Shown here piece after piece: positions 41,449 to 49,535 of a DNA stretch of 64,000 bases. How positions within the stretch are numbered: position 1 is the first letter of the stretch; each line of letters starts with the position of its first letter. The DNA is from Bacillota bacterium (GTDB lineage: Bacteria; Bacillota; Clostridia; Acetivibrionales; DTU013), in contig JAEZMD010000017.1 in NCBI GenBank assembly GCA_023435745.1, positions 124,001 through 188,000 of the forward strand, given 5' to 3'. The notes beneath the pieces are model-generated. The model saw only the letters and a program-made list of their open reading frames with translations, was not told the DNA's origin and ran no database searches. The position numbers and the translations under genes are program-made.

Positions 41449-41679
41449 TTATGCTCTGATTAAAGAATCAATTGTCGCCTGGTCAAATCCTACAACAATA
41501 CTGCCGTTGATATCAATTACCGGCACGCCTCTCTGACCGGACTTCTGCACCATTTCCACAGCTGCTTCTCTGTTTTGTGACACATCTACATCTTCAAACT
41601 GCACACGCTTTGAAGCGAGATAATTTTTTGCCACAGTACACCATGGGCATGATGGCGTTGAATAAACTTTAACTGTCAT
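41449..41679 (-). CDS. Glutaredoxin-like protein (NrdH/YruB type)
   Basis: This 76-residue thioredoxin-fold protein has the redox pair CPWC at about 11-14 (VYSTPSCPWCTVAKNYL) and the cis-Pro loop GVPVIDINGSIVVGFD. It would reduce disulfides or carry thiol adducts. AGGAGG precedes its ATG. Its promoter holds a CsoR/CstR-type operator, and the csoR-like gene is directly upstream, so it is probably induced by copper or reactive sulfur. Confidence 0.9.
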   Translation of the reverse strand: MTVKVYSTPSCPWCTVAKNYLASKRVQFEDVDVSQNREAAVEMVQKSGQRGVPVIDINGSIVVGFDQATIDSLIRA

Positions 41680-41722
41680 GAACCTTACCTCCTAACAAGT
41701 AAACCTTTAGTATTTATATTAT

Positions 41723-41751
41723 ATTATATACCCCCTATGGGTATATTGCAA
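41723..41751 (-). promoter_or_regulatory. Glutaredoxin promoter with a CsoR-type operator in the spacer
   Basis: On the minus strand, TTGCAA, 17 bases, TATAAT. The spacer itself holds the near-palindrome TATACCCATAGGGGGTATA (41745-41727), close to known CsoR/CstR sites. A bound repressor would block RNA polymerase directly. Confidence 0.8.
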
Positions 41752-41764
41752 CAAAAATTTTATT

Positions 41765-42049
41765 TTAGTCGGTAAATCTCATAAATCGTTGCATGGTTTT
41801 TGCGAGATCGTTTAACGCCTGCTTTCTATCATCTGTAGAAGCAGCGTTTTCTATACATGTCAGGGAATGCTTTTCAAGTATAAGTCCCCCTGCTTTATTT
41901 ATAGCGGCGCGAACTGCCGCCACCTGTGTGAGAATATCCTCACAGCTTTTATCCTCTTCAATCATTCTCTGAATTCCCTTTACCTGGCCTTCTATACGTC
42001 TTAACCTCTTTAATATGTTTTCTTTCGAATCAATACGGTTTGTATCCAT
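41765..42049 (-). CDS. csoR: CsoR/RcnR-family (DUF156) metal or persulfide-responsive repressor
   Basis: This 94-residue all-helical repressor shows family marks KRLRRIEGQVKGIQRMIEEDKSCEDILTQVAAVRAAINKAGGLILEKH. Cys36, His61 and Cys65 occupy the C-H-C positions of copper sensors. Persulfide-sensing CstR also keeps two of these cysteines, so the ligand is open. The neighbour is a glutaredoxin rather than a copper ATPase, which leans slightly toward sulfur stress. Confidence 0.88.
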   Translation of the reverse strand: MDTNRIDSKENILKRLRRIEGQVKGIQRMIEEDKSCEDILTQVAAVRAAINKAGGLILEKHSLTCIENAASTDDRKQALNDLAKTMQRFMRFTD

Positions 42050-42086
42050 TTTTGAATCCTCCTATACTGTACTGGGGTATGCTCAT

Positions 42087-42115
42087 AGTATACGTTATTG
42101 TACAAACATTTGCAA
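42087..42115 (-). promoter_or_regulatory. Promoter of the csoR-like gene
   Basis: On the minus strand, TTGCAA, 17 bases, TATACT. A partial operator CATACCCCAG lies just downstream of the -10, suggesting autoregulation. Confidence 0.65.
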
Positions 42116-42177
42116 TTTTTTTAGGACAGAGCGGATGAAAACGCAATCAATGCGATCAAAATGTAATACAAGTTACA

Positions 42178-42207
42178 TTGACAAATTTTGATTTGATGGC
42201 ATATACT
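42178..42207 (+). promoter_or_regulatory. Promoter of the arsR-like gene
   Basis: TTGACA, 18 bases, TATACT. The palindromic operator follows 6 bases downstream. Confidence 0.7.
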
Positions 42208-42213
42208 AATAAC

Positions 42214-42233
42214 ATATCAAATAAATTTGATAT
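42214..42233. promoter_or_regulatory. ArsR-type operator 1
   Basis: ATATCAAA-TAAA-TTTGATAT, an 8-4-8 inverted repeat just after the -10 of the arsR-like gene. A matching site precedes the permease (42597). Confidence 0.75.
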
Positions 42234-42244
42234 GAGGTGATAAC

Positions 42245-42556
42245 TTGGAAACAGCTAATAATGAGCACGCAAAAGTATTTAAGGCCTTTTGTGATGAAAA
42301 GCGGCTACAAATACTTGATTTATTGCGCGACGGCGAGAAATGTGCGTGCATTCTGCTGGAACAGCTAGACTTAGGACAGTCAGGGCTATCCTATCATATG
42401 AAAATATTAGTTGAGTCGGGTATTGTGGAGAGTCGCCAGGAGGGTAAATGGACACATTACAAAATCAGTGTAAAAGGCAGTACAAATGCTATGGCTCTCC
42501 TAGAAGAGCTAACAGCACCGAACACGGTTATGGAAGAAAATAATTGTAGCAAATGA
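42245..42556 (+). CDS. ArsR-family transcriptional regulator
   Basis: This 103-residue winged-helix repressor begins at TTG with GAGGTG upstream. It contains FKAFCDEKRLQILDLLRDGEKCACILLEQLDLGQSGLSYHMKILVESGIVESRQEGKWTHYKI, with the CxC pair of the As/Sb-type sensor in the recognition region. It precedes a permease and thioredoxin gene and probably regulates both via two matching operators. The inducer may be an arsenic species or another thiol-reactive ligand. Confidence 0.9.
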   Translation: METANNEHAKVFKAFCDEKRLQILDLLRDGEKCACILLEQLDLGQSGLSYHMKILVESGIVESRQEGKWTHYKISVKGSTNAMALLEELTAPNTVMEENNCSK

Positions 42557-42561
42557 AGCGG

Positions 42562-42583
42562 GCCATCAGATCGATGGCTTTTA
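42562..42583 (+). terminator. Terminator between arsR and permease
   Basis: GCCATC-AGATC-GATGGC followed by TTTT. It separates the regulator transcript from the permease gene, which has its own operator. Confidence 0.6.
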
Positions 42584-42596
42584 ACAGGCTGAATAC

Positions 42597-42612
42597 ATCA
42601 AAATTATTTGAT
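42597..42612. promoter_or_regulatory. ArsR-type operator 2
   Basis: ATCAAA-ATTA-TTTGAT, the same 6-4-6 core as the site before arsR. It lies 23 bases before the permease start. Confidence 0.7.
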
Positions 42613-42635
42613 ATGATTGTCCGATTTTAGAAAGG

Positions 42636-43658
42636 ATGTTGTTTTTGCAAGTATTAAATGCAATCTGGGATATTTTACAGAAGCAAATTCTCGGCATGAG
42701 ATGGCTGAATGACTTAATTGGAAGTGTGTTATCTGCATTGGGGCTTGATACATCCAATCGCTGGATTGGGAGCATTCAGTTTTTCATTTATGATGTTATA
42801 AAAATAGTAGTCTTACTATGCTTCCTGATTTTTATAATCAGCTATATTCAAAGTTACTTTCCCCCGGAACGCAGCAAGAAGATATTAGGCCGGTTCCGCG
42901 GCATCGGCGCAAACTCAGTTGCGGCCCTGCTTGGTACGGTAACACCGTTTTGCTCCTGCTCGTCCATTCCATTATTTATTGGCTTTACATCCGCAGGTTT
43001 ACCGATAGGAGTCACTTTTTCTTTCTTGATTTCCTCGCCAATGGTAGACCTGGGTTCTCTTGTTCTGCTAATGAGCATATTTGGTACAAAAGTGGCTCTT
43101 TTATATGTAATATTTGGCTTGGCAATCGCTATAACCGGTGGAACTCTTATAGAGAAAGCGCACATGGAAAAGCATGTTGAAAGCTTTATCCTGACAGCGG
43201 GAAGCATCGATATCGAATCACCGGGTATGACGAGAAAAGACCGGTTGACTTATGCAAAGGAGCAAACGCTTTCAACCTTTAATAAGGTTTTACCATATAT
43301 ACTGATTGGCGTTGGAATAGGTGCAGTTATTCATAACTGGATACCCGAGGAATGGGTGGTATCCTTACTCGGAAGCAGTAACCCCCTCGGCGTAATCTTA
43401 GCGACAGTAATTGGTGTGCCTATGTATGCAGACATCTTTGGCACAATTCCAATTGCCGAAGCATTACTCTACAAAGGAGCTCAACTTGGTACGGTGTTAT
43501 CTTTTATGATGGGCGTTACCACTCTGTCGTTGCCTTCCATGATCATGCTCCGTAAGGCAGTTAAGCCGAAGCTGCTTGCGCTGTTCATTACCATATGTAC
43601 GATAGGAATTATAATTGTGGGATATTTATTCAATGCTCTACAAATACTGATTATTTAG
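42636..43658 (+). CDS. Permease of the DUF318/ArsP type
   Basis: This 340-residue permease has about eight hydrophobic segments. Family marks are GANSVAALLGTVTPFCSCSSIPLFIGFTSAGLPIGVTFSFLISSP near 88-132, with the conserved TPFCSCSS cysteine motif, and a second repeat half with GVPMYADIFGTIPIAEALL. Relatives export organoarsenicals or handle thiol compounds. The start may be ATG 42636 or TTG 42645, which fits the AAAGG spacing better. Confidence 0.88.
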   Translation: MLFLQVLNAIWDILQKQILGMRWLNDLIGSVLSALGLDTSNRWIGSIQFFIYDVIKIVVLLCFLIFIISYIQSYFPPERSKKILGRFRGIGANSVAALLGTVTPFCSCSSIPLFIGFTSAGLPIGVTFSFLISSPMVDLGSLVLLMSIFGTKVALLYVIFGLAIAITGGTLIEKAHMEKHVESFILTAGSIDIESPGMTRKDRLTYAKEQTLSTFNKVLPYILIGVGIGAVIHNWIPEEWVVSLLGSSNPLGVILATVIGVPMYADIFGTIPIAEALLYKGAQLGTVLSFMMGVTTLSLPSMIMLRKAVKPKLLALFITICTIGIIIVGYLFNALQILII

Positions 43659-43669
43659 GAGGAATTGTT

Positions 43670-44023
43670 ATGGCGTTGTTTGGAAAGAAAATTAAAATCG
43701 AAAAGACCACCTCGTGTTGTTGCGGAGGCAGATGCGATACTGAGAGTATGGCAAAAGCGGAGAAAGCTAAAGCTGAAGGTGCAAGCGTTAAGGTGCTTGG
43801 AAGCGGATGTGAAAAATGCAATCAACTCGAAGCTGCAACGAAAGCCGCGCTTGAACAGCTTGGAATGGATGCAACGATCGATCATGTGACTGATTTCGCT
43901 CAAATTGCAGCTTACGGTGTGATGACTACTCCTGCTCTTGTTGTAGACGGTAAAGTAGTTTCTTATGGCAAGGTTCTCAAAACTGATGAGGTCGTAAAGA
44001 TTCTGCAGAATGTCAGAGGATAA
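43670..44023 (+). CDS. Thioredoxin-family protein with Cys-rich N-terminus
   Basis: This 117-residue protein has a cysteine-rich lead (TTSCCCGGRCDTES, about 13-26) and then a minimal thioredoxin fold with the active pair GCEKCNQLE (about 47-50) and the cis-Pro loop VMTTPALVVDG. This thioredoxin_3 type regularly follows DUF318 permeases. TAGGAGG precedes the ATG. It probably reduces or passes metal-thiol substrate to the permease. Confidence 0.9.
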   Translation: MALFGKKIKIEKTTSCCCGGRCDTESMAKAEKAKAEGASVKVLGSGCEKCNQLEAATKAALEQLGMDATIDHVTDFAQIAAYGVMTTPALVVDGKVVSYGKVLKTDEVVKILQNVRG

Positions 44024-44192
44024 ATTCTGCTATGATTTTGAAGAGTATCAAGGTGGTGGAGATATGTAGAGTGCCGAAATACATTTCTAGATGGTAAAGA
44101 TTGGCTGAATTATGCGGAGTATGTAGTTATTCGACAAAATTTGTCATTTCCTTCATAATAATTTTCATAAAACTATTATGGAGGGATTATGG

Positions 44193-45110
44193 ATGATCGA
44201 AGTAAAAACGCTGACTTCTAACTATTTGGAGTATTGTCGGTATCAAAAAAATTTAAATTGTAAAACACTAAAAGCATATACAATTGACTTAAAACAGTTT
44301 AGCGAGTTTATGAATAATTACGATGAGTTAAACCGTGCTAGTCTATCAAATTATATTGCCATGCTTCATAAAGCATATAAGCCTAAGAGCGTTAAAAGAA
44401 AAATTGCCAGCCTTAAAGCTTTTTGCAGTTATTTAGAGTATGAGGAAATCATAGAAGAAAATCCTTTTACAAAAATCAAGGTGAAATTTCAAGAACCTTT
44501 TATATTGCCTAAAACTATTCCGATTAATATAATTCAATTACTCCTTTCATCAGTTTACCAATTATTACGAAAAAAAGATGTTTCTGAGTATCGACGTAAC
44601 ACTATTCTTCGGGATATTGGAGTTTTAGAATTATTATTTGCTACAGGAATCCGGGTTTCAGAGCTTTGCTCATTAACCGATAAAGATATCGATTTGTTTG
44701 AAGGTACTGTAAGAATATATGGAAAAGGATCAAAGGAGCGGATTGTCCAGATTGGAAATCTCGCGGTGCTTGCTGCGCTTAAAAACTACAAGAATGCATT
44801 TAATGATAAGATACTTCAAGCAGGGTATTTTTTTGTAAACCGTTTACATAGTAGGTTGTCGGAACAATCTGTCCGAATGATGATCAATAAATATGTTAAT
44901 ACGGCAGGCGTATCAAGCCATATAACACCTCATATGTTTCGACATTCTTTTGCAACTCTGTTATTAGAAGAGGATGTTGACATCCGATACATACAGAAGC
45001 TCTTAGGTCATAGTTCAATCGTAACAACTCAGATTTATACACATGTGGCTTCAAGCAAGCAGAGAGATATTCTGACGTTGAAACACCCGCGAAACAAGAT
45101 TAAGGTATAA
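44193..45110 (+). CDS. Tyrosine recombinase (XerD-like)
   Basis: This 305-residue phage integrase-family recombinase has an N-terminal SAM-like core-binding domain (YLEYCRYQKNLNCKTLKAYTIDLKQF). The catalytic set is Arg in ATGIRVSELC, Lys in GKGSKERIV, HxxR in HMFRHSFATLLL, His in LLGHSS and Tyr in TTQIYTHV. ATG at 44193 fits GGAGGG spacing. It belongs to a visibly AT-richer island. No attachment site was identified. It may be a mobile-element integrase or a chromosomal recombinase. Confidence 0.92.
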   Translation: MIEVKTLTSNYLEYCRYQKNLNCKTLKAYTIDLKQFSEFMNNYDELNRASLSNYIAMLHKAYKPKSVKRKIASLKAFCSYLEYEEIIEENPFTKIKVKFQEPFILPKTIPINIIQLLLSSVYQLLRKKDVSEYRRNTILRDIGVLELLFATGIRVSELCSLTDKDIDLFEGTVRIYGKGSKERIVQIGNLAVLAALKNYKNAFNDKILQAGYFFVNRLHSRLSEQSVRMMINKYVNTAGVSSHITPHMFRHSFATLLLEEDVDIRYIQKLLGHSSIVTTQIYTHVASSKQRDILTLKHPRNKIKV

Positions 45111-45236
45111 GGGCAAAGTCTTCTGCAATATGTATTGAATTTTTTTATCCGGAATTGAAAAGGCATCTTTATCAGCGTTGGATGAGGATGTCTTTTTGCT
45201 TGCCAAGTAGTATTTGCAATGAAACCAAAACAAATG

Positions 45237-45259
45237 AAGGATAATTTGTAATTATCCTT
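45237..45259. promoter_or_regulatory. Shared palindrome, copy 1 (before the P-loop NTPase)
   Basis: AAGGATAATT-TGT-AATTATCCTT, a perfect 10-3-10 inverted repeat ending 10 bases before the ATG at 45270 and just before the GGGAG ribosome site. It is identical over 22 bases, in the same coding orientation, to the site before the ATP-grasp gene at 48913. Confidence 0.85.
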
Positions 45260-45269
45260 GGGAGATTAT

Positions 45270-47768
45270 ATGAAAAAAACCAATTGCACTGGCCTCAATG
45301 GTCGAGATGAATTAATAAAGCGATTAATTCAGAGTTACCAAGGAAGGTTCGCAGAGAAATTTGTATTGCTTACCGGTCTATCAGGAAGCGGAAAAAGTTA
45401 TGTCATTAACAGCGTTGTTAAAGGACTGGAAAAAAGACTTTTAAGTCCACTCAATGTTTATATTAGCCGTGGAGATGTATTTGTCCCTGCTAGCGGTCGC
45501 TCCCTGACTCCGAGGATAAATGAGTTAAATTTTTCAATAGGCATTCCAACTGTAAGCATTGGCTGCGGAGTGGGTCTACAAGACAATGATTCGCGATATC
45601 AGTATGTTAGAAGATTTCTCAGAAAAGGGCTTCACACAAACATACTATTGTGCATAGATGACTTTTCTGATGCAGATAGCACAATTAAATCCTTTATTCA
45701 AATAATTGCACAAAACCTTACCGCACTGGAAGAAGATCTTGATAAAAAGCTTTTTTTCTTGCTAACGGATTCTAACGCAGACTCCTTTTACCATATCTTC
45801 AATTTGTCATCGTCTATTGAGCATATCACTATGCAGACCTATGTGGAGAAAGATATTATTGAATACCTAAAAAGAAATCATTTATCTATTTCTGTCACTG
45901 ATGATTTTCAGAAAAAAATAAAGCAAATACAACAGATATGCCAAGGAAACCTAGCGTTGGTGGATTTTCTATTTGTAGATATCCAAATTCAAGGAGGTAA
46001 ATATTTTGAAGCATTAGAAAAAGTGGTGTTCAAACGTCTTTCTCAGTTGAAACTGAATGGACAGAAAAATAATATCAGTGAGACCGACATGGAAGATATT
46101 ATTCTCTCCTCTGCACTTTCCTTACAGAAATTCACTCCTATTAGTATTTCAAAAATTACAAACAGAGATAATAATGTCGTCGCTAATAGTTTGGATATAG
46201 CAAAAAATGATGCCTTTGTAGACAAAGATGAGGACTGCTTTTACGATTTTAATTGTGCTGAGATCCAATCGTTCCTAAGAAAGCAAGGTATCAATGAACG
46301 AAAAGAGCGGTTACTGTATTACTATCGTTACTATACGGAAACCGAGCAGGATGAATATTATTTTCGCGGATACTATCTTGCAGTATATTATGAAATGCTC
46401 ACACCGCAGGCATTTGCATTATTAAGCCTTGCTTATGTTTCTGCTCAGCGTCTGTCGGATTATGATTTGTTTAAGCGAATCGAGCACTTGATGGAGGAGT
46501 TTTCCGACCAAAAGCAACGAAATGAGTTTATGGATATTCAAAAATTCTATGACCTTATTTCTAATCCAGACAGTGTCGTAGACGATGTATATTGTTCATT
46601 TAAAAAACTAAAGCTGTTGAACTTAGAATTACCATTGATGGGGGAGCTAACCAGAGCTTGTTTCCATTTCATCTATGTTTCGTGTGCATCTGATCATAGG
46701 TATTTGAAAACACTTATGGATGAATGTTTGCAATATGCACAAAATGAACTGACACTTTCTAATTTTAGCAACCCTATCGGTCTAAAACCATCTGACGAAA
46801 CGATTATTCGTCTTGCGATCATTTATGAAATAGCGCCTTGCCTTTTAGATGTGATGAATGACTATAATAGATTTTACGAGTTATACTCGTTAAGCGAAAA
46901 GTTTTCTCTACGGGTTTGTACAAGGGAAAAAGGGCTCGCTCAGTATATACAAAACGTTTTTAACCGCAAGGCATTCCTTTTTGCTAATCAAACCCAGTGT
47001 GAAATTTACTATGAAAGAGCAAAGAAATATTTCTTTGAGAATCAAATCTGGGACGAGTATTGCATAACTCTTGTCTGCCAGGCAGGCACTAATATCGTTA
47101 TTCAGAAATATAAAGAAGCCCAGAAATATTGCGATTTAGCAATTCAAATTGCAGAAAGGGAAGGAATCGAACTCCCACTGCCCGCAAAAATCAAAAATAA
47201 CTTATTAATCTCGAAATTTTTAGAATATGAACAGACGGAAAAAAATCAAAAAAAATGCGCAGCTAATGCTAAAAAAACAATTGTTCTTCTTGCTAAAGAA
47301 TTGCAAGGGGTTCCTCGGGCTACAGAATTTGTTATTTTGACAAATCTATGTTCTCTATGCCTATACTGTAACGATCATGCAAAATACCTGAAGTATAAAC
47401 ATAAAGTTGAAAAACTGATGGTGTGCAAAGATGTGTCAGATGTAAACGACCAAAACACAGATGATTTTTACAGATACTATTTTGCATGGTTTGAGATCTA
47501 CCGAGCCATGTGTGACGGAAGCTGGGAGAAAGCAGAGGATCTTGCCGGTAAAATAGATGGATTTGTGCCTGCGCTATTTAGGAAACAGGAAATCTTTTGG
47601 GGCAAAAAAAATGCCGCGCTCCAAGCTCTCATTGCCGCAAAAAAGATTCCTACCGCCTATGATTTTTGCAACAACCTAGTTCAAACAGATCGTCGTGAGA
47701 CATTGCTGGCGAAATTCTTTTTCCGTGGATTAATGCTCTCTGACCTACAATACACTTCATATCAGTGA
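45270..47768 (+). CDS. STAND-like P-loop NTPase with helical-repeat C-terminus, unknown function
   Basis: This is an 832-residue protein. Walker A GLSGSGKS lies at 36-43, Walker B ILLCIDD at 125-131, and a sensor-like region FFLLTDSNADSFYHI near 165. It starts like STAND/AAA regulators (NGRDELIKRLI). From about 330 on it is rich in Tyr and Leu helices, suggestive of TPR-type repeats (ITLVCQAGTNIVIQKYKEAQKYCDLAIQIAERE is one such pair). No HTH or known effector domain is evident. It faces the ATP-grasp gene and shares its palindrome. It could be a signalling regulator or a defence ATPase. Confidence 0.75.
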   Translation: MKKTNCTGLNGRDELIKRLIQSYQGRFAEKFVLLTGLSGSGKSYVINSVVKGLEKRLLSPLNVYISRGDVFVPASGRSLTPRINELNFSIGIPTVSIGCGVGLQDNDSRYQYVRRFLRKGLHTNILLCIDDFSDADSTIKSFIQIIAQNLTALEEDLDKKLFFLLTDSNADSFYHIFNLSSSIEHITMQTYVEKDIIEYLKRNHLSISVTDDFQKKIKQIQQICQGNLALVDFLFVDIQIQGGKYFEALEKVVFKRLSQLKLNGQKNNISETDMEDIILSSALSLQKFTPISISKITNRDNNVVANSLDIAKNDAFVDKDEDCFYDFNCAEIQSFLRKQGINERKERLLYYYRYYTETEQDEYYFRGYYLAVYYEMLTPQAFALLSLAYVSAQRLSDYDLFKRIEHLMEEFSDQKQRNEFMDIQKFYDLISNPDSVVDDVYCSFKKLKLLNLELPLMGELTRACFHFIYVSCASDHRYLKTLMDECLQYAQNELTLSNFSNPIGLKPSDETIIRLAIIYEIAPCLLDVMNDYNRFYELYSLSEKFSLRVCTREKGLAQYIQNVFNRKAFLFANQTQCEIYYERAKKYFFENQIWDEYCITLVCQAGTNIVIQKYKEAQKYCDLAIQIAEREGIELPLPAKIKNNLLISKFLEYEQTEKNQKKCAANAKKTIVLLAKELQGVPRATEFVILTNLCSLCLYCNDHAKYLKYKHKVEKLMVCKDVSDVNDQNTDDFYRYYFAWFEIYRAMCDGSWEKAEDLAGKIDGFVPALFRKQEIFWGKKNAALQALIAAKKIPTAYDFCNNLVQTDRRETLLAKFFFRGLMLSDLQYTSYQ

Positions 47769-47809
47769 TCCTACTCGCTTTACACCTTATTGGCAGTATT
47801 TTATTCGTC

Positions 47810-48892
47810 TTAAAACTCCTGACCATTATACTCTTCTGCCTCTTGTTGATAATTGGAGATCATGCAGGTGACAATAGCTTTATATATATCATTGTAGTTT
47901 AATCCATATTTGCCGAAAAGATAAGCCACCGAACTGTGCCGAATAGTATATGGGGTGCCTGCAATATCAAATATATAAGGAATACCATTTCTAACTCTAA
48001 AATCAAATCGGGCATAGTCTTTTATGTTCAGAATAGAGGCAGCTTGTTCTGCAGTAGCACAAATATCATTAGCCATAGAGCCAGATAGCAGTTCAAATCC
48101 ATATTGATATTCATTGGATAGTTGAGAGTCTAAGAAATTTCTGTCGGACGGAAAGGTGATTTGTACCGGATCCATGGCATAATATAATCCATTATACTGC
48201 AGTACGAGCACTTCACATTCTATTCCATCTATAAACTCTTGAATCAATACCTGCTTTGGGTTAACAACAGCAGCAACTTGAAAAAACTTCTCATATGTTT
48301 GAGGAGAAAATAGCATTTTGCAATTAGTTGTTAATCCAATGCTTGCGGATTCATGTACGTTTTTAATTATTATTTCTCGTCCATTCAGCAATGCACATAC
48401 TTCAGCGACATCTCCCTTCGTTGGAGAGAAAATCGTCGAAATAGGAACATCTATATGATGGGCTGAAAGTATATCCGTAAAGACTGCTTTGTTTCTTAAC
48501 AGAGATATAACAAACGCATCACTTCCAGTATATTTTATATGGTATAAGTCACAAAAGGATGGGATTAGAGACTTTTTCCCTTGCCGATTGCCATCCCGAG
48601 CCAAGTTATATACAATACAATCTCTGGGATTAATTTTGTTATGTATGAAATACTCAATAAATGAAATCTCAGAATAAAATACCCTGACAAATCCAAATAC
48701 ATAGAACAATGCAGAAGCAATCTCAGCAAATTCCCTGCGAGAAAAAAACTCACTTTCATCGGCATGATGAATTCGATTATCACTTTCTTTTACCGTCTGT
48801 GCCTGAGCATCTGCTATAACATATACATCAAAGTTAATATCATTCTGACCATACTGAATAAGCAAGTCTTTAATTATTTGGCGTCGATCCAT
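47810..48892 (-). CDS. ATP-grasp enzyme resembling D-Ala-D-Ala ligase
   Basis: This 360-residue protein has the ATP-grasp core. The nucleotide-binding strand is REIIIKNVHESASIGLT, the adenine/linker strand is VLIQEFIDGIECEVLVL, and the metal-binding end is YARFDFRVRNGIPYIFDIAGTP. In D-Ala-D-Ala ligase the last motif reads E-V-N-T-x-P; here it is D-I-A-G-T-P, so the Asn is replaced. It would form an amide or peptide bond using ATP, substrate unknown. ATG 48892 is chosen since GAGGAAATT lies just before it. A longer reading frame would run through the palindrome. Confidence 0.8.
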   Translation of the reverse strand: MDRRQIIKDLLIQYGQNDINFDVYVIADAQAQTVKESDNRIHHADESEFFSRREFAEIASALFYVFGFVRVFYSEISFIEYFIHNKINPRDCIVYNLARDGNRQGKKSLIPSFCDLYHIKYTGSDAFVISLLRNKAVFTDILSAHHIDVPISTIFSPTKGDVAEVCALLNGREIIIKNVHESASIGLTTNCKMLFSPQTYEKFFQVAAVVNPKQVLIQEFIDGIECEVLVLQYNGLYYAMDPVQITFPSDRNFLDSQLSNEYQYGFELLSGSMANDICATAEQAASILNIKDYARFDFRVRNGIPYIFDIAGTPYTIRHSSVAYLFGKYGLNYNDIYKAIVTCMISNYQQEAEEYNGQEF

Positions 48893-48912
48893 ATCAATTT
48901 CCTCGAGATATA

Positions 48913-48934
48913 AAGGATAATTACAAATTATCCT
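48913..48934. promoter_or_regulatory. Shared palindrome, copy 2 (before the ATP-grasp gene)
   Basis: The + strand reads AAGGATAATT-ACA-AATTATCCT. In the gene's direction it is AGGATAATTTGTAATTATCCTT, matching copy 1 including the central TGT. It ends 20 bases before the ATG at 48892. Confidence 0.85.
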
Positions 48935-49099
48935 GTGTTTATACATGATTATAGCAAAATATGCATCAAAAGTAAAAAAATTCTGACAAATTACGAAATT
49001 TTATAATTCATTCATGACGTTATATAAACTGTAGTCCAATTATGAGTTCTGTTAGCGTTCATAGGGATAGCATACTCTGTTGGAGATGGCTAATGAATA

Positions 49100-49129
49100 T
49101 TGACATTCCAGTCTATCGGTAGTAGACTG
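49100..49129 (+). promoter_or_regulatory. Promoter/operator of the BlaI-like gene
   Basis: TTGACA, 17 bases, TAGACT. The inverted repeat CAGTCTA-TCGGTAG-TAGACTG (49109-49129) covers the spacer and -10, and further TAGACTG copies follow. A BlaI-type dimer bound here would block transcription. Confidence 0.65.
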
Positions 49130-49170
49130 ATATTGTGAGTCGATATGTAATAGACTGGGGGCATAAATAC

Positions 49171-49533
49171 ATGAACGAATACAGACTTGCGCGGGGTGAA
49201 GCGAAATTCGCCGAGCTGATTTGGCTTCACGAGCCTATCACCTCAATGGAACTCGTGAAGCTGTGCGAAAAAGAGATGAACTGGAAAAAGTCCACAACAT
49301 ATACGGTGTTAAAGAAGCTGTGCGACAAGGGTATCTTTCAAAACGATAATACGCTTGTATTTTCCCATATATCAAAGGATGAATTTTACGCAAGACAAAG
49401 CCGCCGTTTTGTTGAGGATACCTTCGGAGGCTCGCTTCCCAAGTTCCTGACTGCATTCATTGGAGGAAACAGCCTCAGCGACCGTCAGGCTGAGGAGCTT
49501 AAAAAGCTGATTGACCAGCATAAGGAGGGATAG
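49171..49533 (+). CDS. BlaI/MecI-family repressor
   Basis: This 120-residue winged-helix repressor contains AKFAELIWLHEPITSMELVKLCEKEMNWKKSTTYTVLKKLCDKGIFQ (family DNA-binding part) and a dimerisation helix ending ELKKLIDQHKEG. It is followed immediately by its M56 sensor-protease. The start is moved to ATG 49171, where the family homology begins; the upstream GTG lies within the operator region. It probably responds to a cell-wall-active signal. Confidence 0.9.
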   Translation: MNEYRLARGEAKFAELIWLHEPITSMELVKLCEKEMNWKKSTTYTVLKKLCDKGIFQNDNTLVFSHISKDEFYARQSRRFVEDTFGGSLPKFLTAFIGGNSLSDRQAEELKKLIDQHKEG

Positions 49534-49535
49534 CT

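Noticed and set aside
44110..44190. Attachment site for the tyrosine recombinase
   Set aside because: Short palindromes (GACAAAATTTGTC; CATAATA/TATTATG) are visible, but no direct repeat pair flanking a unit was found.
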